Source: Acidobacteriota bacterium (GTDB taxonomy: Bacteria > Acidobacteriota > Terriglobia > Terriglobales > SCQP01). Taken from it: 9,341 nucleotides of DNA. The first letter of the stretch is position 1, and the number at the start of each line of letters is the position of its first letter. Both the position numbers and the translations under genes were made by a program. Shown piece after piece: positions 1 to 7,087 of this stretch. Below the pieces are notes generated by a model, which did no database searches, was not told where the DNA came from, and saw only the letters and a list, made by a program, of their open reading frames with translations. Location of the stretch: contig JAKATS010000184.1 in the NCBI GenBank assembly GCA_021818645.1, positions 1 through 9,341 on the forward strand, given 5' to 3'.

Positions 1-7
1 TAAAAAC

Positions 8-62
8 ATATTTGAAATATATTTGCCCGAAAACTGAACTTTTTCGGGATTTCAAGCTAAAT
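8..62 (+). promoter_or_regulatory. Dyad-rich leader before first ECF sigma gene
   Basis: Two perfect inverted repeats precede the first gene. ATATTT-G-AAATAT lies at 8-20. A hairpin with arms CCCGAAAA (26-33) and TTTTCGGG (41-48) has a seven-base loop. The loop and right arm carry TGAACTTTTT (35-44), which resembles the GAAC-type -35 element of ECF promoters, and an A/T-rich GCTAAATA follows at 56-63 about where a -10 element would sit. The stretch could therefore hold an autoregulated ECF promoter or an operator. The hairpin could also end an upstream gene, but no clear U-tract follows it. Only the dyads are certain; the function is inferred. Confidence 0.35.
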
Positions 63-79
63 ACAGGTTGGAGAGCAAA

Positions 80-616
80 TTGTTAGACGATCAAGAACTC
101 TGGAAAAGAATCTCATCGGGCAATACGGATGCATTTGAGGGGTGGTACCGGGACAACGCTTCCCGACTGCGCGCATTTCTTCGGCATCTTCTCGGAGACG
201 AACAGATAGCAGAGGACCTGATGCAGGAAGCGTTTATTCAAATCTGGAGACGACCGCAGGGGTACAAATCTCAACGGGGTTCACTTCGCTCCTACCTTTT
301 CGGCACGGCTCGGAACCTCGCAAAAGGCTGGTTCCGAAAACAGAGGACAGGCGATAGCCTGGACCGCGAAATCCCATTGTGGGATCGCATGGAGACGAAT
401 TCGATGGTAGCCGAAGCATTCAATCGCCTCGACCCCGAAGATAAAACCATTCTCTGGCTTCGCGAAGTTGAAGGCCAATCTTATATGGAACTATCCACAA
501 TACTTGAAATCCCAGTGGGTACCGTGCGCTCCCGCCTCCATAATGCGCGCGAAGCACTTCGTGAAGTCTGGCACAGCTCCCAACAACCGGCAGGAGGTTC
601 AAATGAACTGCGTTGA
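80..616 (+). CDS. ECF-type RNA polymerase sigma factor (module 1)
   Basis: This is a group 4 (extracytoplasmic function) sigma factor that would direct core RNA polymerase to a small regulon. The protein is about 178 residues, normal for the family. The sigma-70 region 2 domain spans about residues 19-88, with the core-binding helix EDLMQEAFIQIWRR at 45-58 and the aromatic-rich TARNLAKGWFRKQR stretch of region 2.4 at 76-89. Region 4 spans about 115-163, with the DNA-reading helix PVGTVRSRLHNAREAL at 145-160. No ATG start is available. I chose TTG at 80 because GGAGAG (70-75) lies five bases before it; an in-frame TTG at 68 adds four residues but has no spaced ribosome site. The stop lies inside the next gene, an anti-sigma factor, so the two are translationally linked. 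Base composition is lower in G+C than the genes to the right. Family assignment is firm; the inducing signal is unknown. Confidence 0.9.
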   Translation: MLDDQELWKRISSGNTDAFEGWYRDNASRLRAFLRHLLGDEQIAEDLMQEAFIQIWRRPQGYKSQRGSLRSYLFGTARNLAKGWFRKQRTGDSLDREIPLWDRMETNSMVAEAFNRLDPEDKTILWLREVEGQSYMELSTILEIPVGTVRSRLHNAREALREVWHSSQQPAGGSNELR

Positions 617-1709
617 TGCAGCCGAATATATTTCCACAATATGCGATGGTGAGACGATCCCGTCTTCAGCAGCCGAACATCTTGGCATCTGTTCGGAATG
701 CCAAATCACGCTCCAGGAATATCTGCGCATCGGCGTTGAATTGCGCCGAGTCGCGAGTCTCGAATTTTCAGATACAGTTCCCGAGCTTGTCTGGGCAAAA
801 CGCCAAAACCAGCTCATTGCCTTGTGGAAGAAAGGACTGAAAACCATGCGGATCCCACGTCTTGCGTTTGTCGTACTTATCGCATCGATCGTCGCGCTCG
901 CATCCAGCCTGGTGGTGGTGAGGATGCATGCACGAAGCAACCAAACCGTTGTGCTGCTCAGCATGAAGGCCGGTTCCATTAAGCCGCTGGATTGCGCTCT
1001 CTCCATCGTCAACCAGAAGTTTCAACAATGCGGATTCCTCGGACATGTTCAAGGCAATGTTTTTGGTTATGACATTCACCTGCTTTCCCACAGCAATGGG
1101 CGGGTTGAACTGGGCATACGCATGCGGCAATGGCCTGCGAAGCCGGAAATACCGGTTAACTCAAACGAGATTGACACTCAGCCCGAACAGCACTACTGGT
1201 TTAAACCCGGCCATACGCTCAAGATCGTTAACCCTGGGTTGCCGAATTTGACCCTGACGGGCATTTGGATGGATCACGTGCCTACATACGTCGGGACCCA
1301 TGAAATGGATCCTGGCCCCGAAGCACTCCGCATTTTTTCTCCCATTTTGCTGCGGGGCAATCAGGTTGCGGGCGAAATGATTGGAGGCATGGCCAAAATT
1401 AAAAAACCAGATTATTCCATCATCATCTACTATCCCAAAGAAGGTGGTTATCTTATTGCGAATTCCCGGATTGAAGGGGCGATTGAAGCAAATGCATCCC
1501 AAAATAGAATCTCATTTGAAGAGAATGGGCAGCATTTTGTCTTCGTTACAGGCGCGCCAATTACACGCGCGCAGCATGTTTGGGTTTTGCATCGGCCCAA
1601 CTTCCATCCAGGCGCATTCGATCACAACGGAGCCTATCCCTTCATTAGCTTAGAGGCTTTGCGGGAAGCCAAACCGGGAATATGGGCACCTACAAAGCCG
1701 ATGAAGTGA
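603..1709 (+). CDS. Membrane zinc-finger anti-sigma factor with large exported domain
   Basis: This 368-residue protein probably holds the sigma factor encoded just upstream inactive at the inner membrane. The start is ATG 603, preceded by AGGAGG at 592-597; it overlaps the sigma gene by 14 bases. An open frame continues further upstream but only inside the sigma gene. The N-terminal cytoplasmic part carries the anti-sigma zinc motif HxxxCxxC (His26, Cys30, Cys33; Cys3 and Cys14 lie nearby). One membrane span lies at about 87-106 (LAFVVLIASIVALASSLVVV). The remaining 260 residues would be periplasmic. They include an HYWFKPGHTLKIVNPG stretch followed by LTLTGIWMDHVP, and a later FVTGAPITRAQHVWVLH stretch. 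I recall similar C-terminal domains on acidobacterial anti-sigma-type proteins, but no function is known to me. It may sense an envelope ligand or bind a partner. The anti-sigma role is inferred from motif plus position. The gene is A/T-richer than those right of 1870. Confidence 0.82.
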   Translation: MNCVDAAEYISTICDGETIPSSAAEHLGICSECQITLQEYLRIGVELRRVASLEFSDTVPELVWAKRQNQLIALWKKGLKTMRIPRLAFVVLIASIVALASSLVVVRMHARSNQTVVLLSMKAGSIKPLDCALSIVNQKFQQCGFLGHVQGNVFGYDIHLLSHSNGRVELGIRMRQWPAKPEIPVNSNEIDTQPEQHYWFKPGHTLKIVNPGLPNLTLTGIWMDHVPTYVGTHEMDPGPEALRIFSPILLRGNQVAGEMIGGMAKIKKPDYSIIIYYPKEGGYLIANSRIEGAIEANASQNRISFEENGQHFVFVTGAPITRAQHVWVLHRPNFHPGAFDHNGAYPFISLEALREAKPGIWAPTKPMK

Positions 1710-1711
1710 CG

Positions 1712-1870
1712 TTAACGGCCTAACTTCTTTTCCTCTGTCCCCAGCTTTTTTTGCAACTGGGAATGTGCAGTTCCTGCTCTGTTCAAAGAGCGCAAGCTAT
1801 GGATGGCGGTATCAATCTGGTCGCGTCGGGCTTCCAGTTCGCGGATGGTCTTGGCGATGATTGCCCTTTT
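1712..1870 (-). pseudogene. Start-less remnant of a small coiled-coil protein gene
   Basis: Read on the minus strand, 1870 to 1712 gives 52 uninterrupted codons ending in TAA. It begins KRAIIAKTIRELEARRDQID, continues TAIHSLRSLNRA, and ends with a lysine-rich tail (QLQKKLGTEEKKLGR). The spaced hydrophobic residues in TIRELEARRDQIDTAIHSL indicate an amphipathic or coiled-coil helix. The overall design, a short charged helix then a basic tail, matches small proteins of unknown function that I recall as frequent in Acidobacteriota. No ATG, GTG or TTG precedes the helix in this frame. Upstream the frame runs into the 3' end of the dehydrogenase gene in a non-coding phase. It therefore looks like a 5'-truncated copy left at a rearrangement junction. 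A short form starting at an internal TTG is possible but would lose the helix. A chance frame is the main alternative. Confidence 0.4.
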
Positions 1871-2862
1871 TAAGCATCCAGAGCCAGCAGAATTTTCCGG
1901 CTGCCGCGGCGGGCGGCCTGGCGCAGGGCTTGCAGGGCGCGCGCCAGCGGCAGCACGTCTTCAATCAGGCTTTCCACTTCCACTCCGCGCGCCAGCAGCC
2001 GCAGCGCCTGGTCCATGGGCCCGCAGCGCGAACCCACCAGCGTGATCTCATCCACGATCCAGGGCGCGGTCGCAGCCTGCAGCATGCCGTGGATCGTGGA
2101 TTTCATCACCACCGTGCCGCGCGGCCGCACCCGTTCCAGCGCCTCGGCCAGGCCCGTGGGCGATCCGGTAGCCTCGATCACCACGTCCCACTCCCGCCGC
2201 CCCAGCCTCGCCCCGCTCAGCCGGGTATCCACGCCCCAGCGCCGGGCCAGCGCCAGTTTTTCACGATGATGTCCGGCCAGCAGCACCGTACGCGCCGTTT
2301 TCCTCAGTTCGCGGTGCAGAACCTGCGCGAGCAGCAGGCCCAGCTTGCCGTCGCCCAGCACCAGCACGCGATCCCGCGGGGCGAAGCGCACCTGTTTCAA
2401 TACCTGGCAGGCCGCCGCCAGCGGCTCGGCAAAGACCGCCGCATGATCGGAAATGCGCGCCGGCACGGCATGCAGGTTGCAGACGGGCAGCGTAATTTCC
2501 TCGGCATGCGCGCCGGGGTGATTCACAATGCCCAGCACTTTCCGCCGGCGGCAATGGGATGCCAGCCCGCGCGCGCACAGATCGCATAAACGGATGTAAC
2601 CCAGCCCGCGGCAGGTGAGATTGATTTCACCCGTCACGCGCTTGCCGCTCCACCTATCGTCTCCGGCATCGGTTTCCAGCACGCGGCCCACGAACTCATG
2701 TCCCGGCACGCCGCGAAATCCGTAATAGCCGCGCAGCAGTTCCAGGTCGGTATTGCAGATGCCGCTGGCCAGCACCTGAATGCGGGCCCAGCCCGCCGGC
2801 CGGCGCGGGCGGGGCAGATTGCGCAGGCTCGCCGTGCCGGAATTTATATACAGGGCGCGCAT
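1870..2862 (-). CDS. Zinc-dependent medium-chain alcohol dehydrogenase-like protein
   Basis: This 330-residue protein belongs to the medium-chain dehydrogenase/reductase superfamily, cytosolic enzymes that oxidise an alcohol or polyol, or reduce the carbonyl, with NAD(P). The N-terminal GroES-like domain (about 1-145) has the catalytic-zinc set: Cys36 in SGICNTDLEL, His55-Glu56 in VPGHEFVGRV, and Glu146 in VFAEPLAAA. A four-cysteine structural-zinc lobe is present (Cys84, Cys93, Cys96, Cys104), with eight residues between the first two cysteines where classical members have two. The Rossmann cofactor domain follows with LVLGDGKLGLLLAQ (GxGxxG at 170-175). The start is ATG 2862, and no clear Shine-Dalgarno precedes it. 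It is divergent from typA across 131 bases. It resembles the MDR-like group carrying CxTDLEL..GYYGFRG rather than well-characterised sugar or alcohol dehydrogenases, so the substrate cannot be named. The 3' end touches the small-gene remnant. Confidence 0.85.
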   Translation of the reverse strand: MRALYINSGTASLRNLPRPRRPAGWARIQVLASGICNTDLELLRGYYGFRGVPGHEFVGRVLETDAGDDRWSGKRVTGEINLTCRGLGYIRLCDLCARGLASHCRRRKVLGIVNHPGAHAEEITLPVCNLHAVPARISDHAAVFAEPLAAACQVLKQVRFAPRDRVLVLGDGKLGLLLAQVLHRELRKTARTVLLAGHHREKLALARRWGVDTRLSGARLGRREWDVVIEATGSPTGLAEALERVRPRGTVVMKSTIHGMLQAATAPWIVDEITLVGSRCGPMDQALRLLARGVEVESLIEDVLPLARALQALRQAARRGSRKILLALDA

Positions 2863-2993
2863 GGATATTGGTTGAATAGATGGAATTGCATAAATAGATT
2901 GGGATGATGATGCGTTTATATATCCATGGTTCTCATGCTACAGCATTCGAAACCTGCCGGGATTCAACTACAGCAAGGTAAACTAAAAGTTAC

Positions 2994-4832
<1,839 letters not shown>

Positions 4833-4837
4833 TGTTT

Positions 4838-5245
4838 CTATTCTCCTGAGGGTTCATCCAGGCGCGATAATTGCGGTAGAACATTAAAATGCGCATCGCG
4901 CGTCAGTAAAGTTAATTCGTGCTGCACCACGATCGCGGCAATCCAAAGATCGTGCGTCGGTATCGGCGTGCCCTGACGGCGCAACTGCTGATACAGGCCC
5001 GCATACACACGCACCGTATGATGATCAGGATATAAAACCCCCACCCTGGGTTTGAGCAAAAATCGGCGCAGGATGGCTTCATTTTCAAACCCGCGGGAGC
5101 CCGCGGCGAAACCCGCCAGCAATTCAGCCATCACCACAAAGGGAAGCCAGACCGTATCGGCGCCGGCTACGGCTGCCACGATGGCAGGATTCCCGCGGCA
5201 GAGATCGCGGTATCGGTTGGTATCGAGCGCCAGGTTTATCGCCAC
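4838..5245 (-). CDS. vapC: PIN-domain ribonuclease toxin, VapC-like
   Basis: VapC toxins are magnesium-dependent PIN-domain endoribonucleases that stop growth by cleaving tRNA or rRNA when not bound by their antitoxin. This 135-residue protein has the four expected acidic residues: Asp8 in LALDTNRYRDL, Glu41 in VMAELLAGF, Asp99 in THDLWIAA and Asp117 in LLTRDAHF. The length is typical, so the toxin looks intact. The start is GTG 5245 (MAINLALDTN), which overlaps the end of the antitoxin gene by ten bases, the usual coupled arrangement. No strong ribosome site precedes it, fitting translational coupling. Its stop lies five bases from the convergent typA stop. PIN-domain identity is firm; the RNA target is unknown. 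Confidence 0.92.
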   Translation of the reverse strand: MAINLALDTNRYRDLCRGNPAIVAAVAGADTVWLPFVVMAELLAGFAAGSRGFENEAILRRFLLKPRVGVLYPDHHTVRVYAGLYQQLRRQGTPIPTHDLWIAAIVVQHELTLLTRDAHFNVLPQLSRLDEPSGE

Positions 5246-5478
5246 AAGTGCGGATCCACCACATCCATCGCCACCAGGGCCTGATCAAATTCCGGGTCTT
5301 CCGCCCACTGTCCGGCAATATCACTCAAATCCCGCTGCGGGACTGCCACGGCATCCAGACTCAACCCTCGAATCAAGGCTTCGAGCGCGATTTGATTCAT
5401 ACTCTTCCCATCGTTTCTGGCTTTTTGCCGCAATGCTTCGTCCAGATATTGGGGAATTTTACGAATCGTGTATTGCAT
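5236..5478 (-). CDS. Ribbon-helix-helix antitoxin, VapB/FitA-like
   Basis: This 80-residue protein is the likely antitoxin of the VapC toxin it precedes. Residues 2-39 (YTIRKIPQYLDEALRQKAR then GKSMNQIALEALIRGL) match a ribbon-helix-helix fold, in which a beta strand binds DNA as a dimer. The C-terminal part ends EDPEFDQALVAMDVVDPHLW, an acidic-aromatic tail of the kind that wraps around PIN toxins. I chose ATG 5478 rather than an in-frame ATG at 5520 because the ribbon strand starts right after it and a TATAAT box lies between the two starts. The message would be nearly leaderless. Such antitoxins usually repress their own operon, and two dyads flank the -10 box here. The neighbour is vapC with a ten-base overlap. 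Confidence 0.87.
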   Translation of the reverse strand: MQYTIRKIPQYLDEALRQKARNDGKSMNQIALEALIRGLSLDAVAVPQRDLSDIAGQWAEDPEFDQALVAMDVVDPHLWR

Positions 5479-5518
5479 GCAAAAATTATATTCAATGCAG
5501 GCAGGAGATGCAAGCATC
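5473..5518 (-). promoter_or_regulatory. Paired dyads, likely VapB operator
   Basis: A perfect ten-base palindrome TTGCATGCAA (5473-5482) spans the antitoxin start codon. GATGC-AA-GCATC (5507-5518) covers the -35 box. The two share a TGCA-type core and sit on either side of the TATAAT box, about 34 bases centre to centre. This is what is expected for a ribbon-helix-helix antitoxin that represses its own promoter. The dyads are seen directly; the operator role is inferred. Confidence 0.5.
5485..5513 (-). promoter_or_regulatory. Sigma-70-like promoter of the toxin-antitoxin operon
   Basis: On the minus strand a perfect -10 box TATAAT occupies 5490-5485, with TTGCAT (three of six matches to TTGACA) at 5513-5508 and a 17-base spacer. 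Transcription would begin about seven bases after the -10 box, that is at or next to the antitoxin ATG at 5478, giving a leaderless mRNA. No Shine-Dalgarno lies in the six-base gap, consistent with this. Confidence 0.6.
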
Positions 5519-5537
5519 ACTGGGACAAGTTAGAAAA

Positions 5538-5876
5538 TGAGTTATCCAGCGGCCGTTCACCGGCCGTTGCGCTCCAGCTTCGAGCAGCGGCATGGGGCCA
5601 TAGGTATTCCATCGCATGCAGTGGGCTAAGCAGAGCGCCACGCGGCATCTTCTTTAATATCAATCGAATACATTGAGCATGGCGCCATTCCTGTCATCGT
5701 GGTGCAAAAATATGACCTTGCAGCTCAGCGCGACGGCATGACGGCATCGCGACGGCATTTTTTATTTGCCGTCGCAGGCTAAAATACTGAATATTAAGAG
5801 CTTAAGTTGTAGCGCGACGGCATGACGGCATTTTGGGCCAAAAACTTCCGGGTGAGTTATCCATCTGAGTTACTCA
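5538..5876. repeat. TGAGTTA motifs bracketing the GACGGCAT cluster
   Basis: TGAGTTATCCA occurs identically at 5538-5548 and 5853-5863, in the same orientation, bracketing the GACGGCAT cluster. A third TGAGTTA follows at 5866-5872 as part of a perfect dyad TGAGT-T-ACTCA (5866-5876), 13 bases after the second. They could be the ends or target duplication of a small element, or binding sites of a regulator near the downstream sigma operon. An 11-base match alone does not decide. Confidence 0.35.
5727..5831. repeat. GACGGCAT repeat cluster with hairpin
   Basis: The eight-base unit GACGGCAT occurs at 5732-5739, 5740-5747, 5751-5758, 5816-5823 and 5824-5831. A 21-base stretch containing the tandem pair is identical at 5727-5747 and 5811-5831. 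The third unit forms a perfect hairpin with an inverted copy: GCGACGGCA at 5749-5757 pairs with TGCCGTCGC at 5767-5775, with a nine-base T-rich loop. No U-tract follows on either strand, so it is not an ordinary terminator. It resembles a REP-like or miniature non-coding element. The repeats are seen directly; the class is inferred. Confidence 0.65.
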
Positions 5877-5921
5877 ATGCCTGGCGCGGGTTCCTGCACG
5901 GCATTTCCAGGAGCATTTTCC

Positions 5922-6086
5922 ATGAAATTGCTGAAGAACACAAAATCTGCGGGTTGGTATGCCATGCGTCCCGCTTATGCTCTTCATTCCTCGAGTGAAA
6001 GGCGCGATCCCCGCGATTCGTCTATAAATACATCTGGTCATATCATGCGTTCTCAAATCCTCCGGCTGCGTATAGAACTGATGTAA
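5922..6086 (+). CDS. Possible 54-residue small protein before second sigma operon
   Basis: ATG 5922 is preceded by CAGGAG (5908-5913) at good spacing and opens 54 codons ending at 6086, twelve bases before the sigma factor start. The product begins MKLLKNTKSAGWYAMRPAYA, is basic, and has no signal peptide, membrane span or motif that I recognise. Against it, the middle of the frame (SSERRDPRDSS) is encoded by a dispersed repeat, and an ECF-type promoter candidate lies inside it. It may be a leader peptide, a remnant or a chance frame. Only the ribosome site and position support it. Confidence 0.22.
   Translation: MKLLKNTKSAGWYAMRPAYALHSSSERRDPRDSSINTSGHIMRSQILRLRIELM
5977..6016 (+). repeat. 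Dispersed repeat, copy 1
   Basis: This 40-base stretch matches 9111-9148 in the same orientation. Shared blocks are ATGC, TTCA, CGAGTGAA, GGCGCG and CCCCGCGA. Within the last 25 bases only three positions differ. Both copies lie in intergenic DNA, here upstream of the second sigma operon. The function is unknown; it may be a dispersed chromosomal repeat. Confidence 0.5.
5996..6024 (+). promoter_or_regulatory. ECF-type promoter candidate for second sigma operon
   Basis: TGAAAG (5996-6001), a 17-base spacer and CGTCTA (6019-6024) resemble the TGAAAC / CGT-type elements known for ECF sigma factors. ECF genes commonly read their own promoter. A start near 6031 would leave a leader of about 68 bases before ATG 6099. 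The downstream TATAAA (6023-6028) could instead serve a housekeeping sigma factor. The match comes from reading by eye, so confidence is modest. Confidence 0.35.
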
Positions 6087-6098
6087 AGAGAATCCGGC

Positions 6099-6683
6099 AT
6101 GCCGTTATTCCGTACCCGACTCGCGACCCAGACCGAAGATGCCGCTCTGGTTTCGTTCGAGGCTCCGGCTCTCGAGGAAACAGCCGCGCCGGTGGTTCCG
6201 GAAGATGAATCCGGATTTGCCGATCTGGTGCGGCGGCATCAGGGGATGGTTTATGGCGTGGCCTGGCATTTTCTGCGCAATGCCGCCGAGGCCGAAGAGT
6301 TGTCGCAGGAGGTATTTCTGGCGCTCTACCGCCATCGGGCGAAGATCGTCTCGGCCGAGCATCTGGCGGCCTGGCTGCGCCAGGTGGCCAGCCGCAAATG
6401 CCTCGACCGCAGGCGCCGGCCGGCCATGCAGGAACTGCCTGCGGAGGTGAGCGCGCCGGCGGCGGAAACGGCCGATCCCTGGATCAGCCAAAAATTGCAG
6501 AGTCTGGTGGCGGAGCTGGCGCCGCATCCGCGCCTGGTCATCATTTTGCGCTACCAGCAGGATATGACGCCCGAGGAAATCGCCCGTGCCACCGGCTTTC
6601 CGCTGGCCACCGTCAAAAGTCATCTCCGCCGCAGCCTGGCCCGGCTGCGCCAGCAGTGGAATGACGCAGGAGCACCCGCATGA
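6099..6683 (+). CDS. ECF-type RNA polymerase sigma factor (module 2)
   Basis: This second group 4 sigma factor has 194 residues and is not closely similar to the one at the left end. A proline- and acid-rich N-terminal extension occupies about 1-38. Region 2 spans about 39-106, with AEELSQEVFLALYRHR at 65-80 and AAWLRQVASRKCLDRRRR at 90-107. Region 4 spans about 142-186, with TPEEIARATGFPLATVKSHL preceding RRSLARLRQ. The start is ATG 6099; a weak AGAGAA element (6086-6091) precedes it. Its stop overlaps the next start as ATGA (6680-6683), so sigma factor and anti-sigma candidate are translated together. An ECF-like promoter candidate lies at 5996-6024. It probably controls its own operon, including the exported DUF4252 protein. 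Confidence 0.92.
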   Translation: MPLFRTRLATQTEDAALVSFEAPALEETAAPVVPEDESGFADLVRRHQGMVYGVAWHFLRNAAEAEELSQEVFLALYRHRAKIVSAEHLAAWLRQVASRKCLDRRRRPAMQELPAEVSAPAAETADPWISQKLQSLVAELAPHPRLVIILRYQQDMTPEEIARATGFPLATVKSHLRRSLARLRQQWNDAGAPA

Positions 6684-7069
6684 AGCACCCCGAAGCCGAT
6701 TCTCATCGCCGCTACGAACTGGACCCCGAGGCCGAATTCGACCGCCAGTTGCGGCAGGCGCTGCAGCCGCCCCATCCCTCGCTGGGTTTGGCCGCGCGGA
6801 TTGCCCGCAAGGCGGTATCGCAGCCGCCCGAACCCGCCGCGCATGCCGTCCGCTGGGGTGGGTCGCCGCGCTGGCGCATGGCTTGGGCCGCGCTTGGCCT
6901 GCTGATCATCGGCCTGGGCGCCGGCTTATGGCAGCATCATGTGCGCCGGCTCGCGCAGGAACGCCAGGCGCTGCAGGAAGCCAATTACGCCCTGCGCTTC
7001 ACTCGGAAACAAATGCGCAGCATTTTGCTCGAAGCCGTACCCCACATTGGTTTGAATTCACAACTTTGA
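6680..7069 (+). CDS. Small single-span membrane protein, probable anti-sigma factor
   Basis: This 129-residue protein is encoded directly after an ECF sigma gene with an ATGA overlap, so it is probably that factor's membrane anchor and inhibitor. The cytoplasmic N-terminus (1-66) is acidic, then amphipathic: FDRQLRQALQPPHPSLGLAA and RIARKA resemble the LRR..PPPGFAARV element that I recall in acidobacterial anti-sigma-like proteins. One membrane span lies at about 67-84 (MAWAALGLLIIGLGAGLW). A likely coiled coil (QERQALQEANYALRF) follows outside the membrane. It has no HxxxCxxC zinc motif, unlike the anti-sigma protein of module 1. There is no catalytic motif. The role comes from position and topology, not from a domain match. 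Confidence 0.7.
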   Translation: MKHPEADSHRRYELDPEAEFDRQLRQALQPPHPSLGLAARIARKAVSQPPEPAAHAVRWGGSPRWRMAWAALGLLIIGLGAGLWQHHVRRLAQERQALQEANYALRFTRKQMRSILLEAVPHIGLNSQL

Positions 7070-7087
7070 TCACCTGGAGAGTTTTTT

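Larger units (their letters stand above)
5521..5921. other. Poorly coding intergenic stretch with repeats
   Basis: Between the antitoxin promoter region and the small ORF candidate no convincing protein gene is present. Frames here lack starts, ribosome sites or family resemblance. The stretch is A/T-richer than most neighbouring genes. It holds an inverted repeat GGCCG-TTCAC-CGGCC (5551-5565), three TGAGTTA motifs and the GACGGCAT cluster listed separately. It may contain remnants of a mobile or decayed element, but no transposase piece was recognised. Confidence 0.5.

Noticed and set aside
1861..2589. A 242-codon plus-strand frame opposite the dehydrogenase
   Set aside because: It is rich in Gln, His, Arg and Ala in the pattern of an antisense shadow, while the minus strand has clear dehydrogenase motifs.
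2886..2922. TTGCAT and TATATA as a typA promoter
   Set aside because: The spacer between them is 25 bases, far from the usual 17, so the pair is not credible as one promoter.
5517..5648. A 43-codon minus-strand frame upstream of the antitoxin
   Set aside because: It has no properly spaced ribosome site and no recognisable motif, overlaps the vapB promoter dyad, and sits in repeat-rich DNA.
5630..5780. A plus-strand reading frame with EYIEHGAIPVIVVQKYDLAA
   Set aside because: It looks protein-like for about 30 residues but has no start codon, and its last part is the GACGGCAT repeat. At best it is a fragment too short to name.
5727..5831. CRISPR-like array
   Set aside because: Repeat units are only 8 or 21 bases with irregular spacing and tandem contact, and no cas genes are present.
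5542..5861. TTATCCA motifs resembling DnaA boxes
   Set aside because: Only two sites, at 5542 and 5857, each matching seven of nine consensus bases. There is no A/T-rich unwinding region or dnaA/dnaN neighbour, so no origin is supported.
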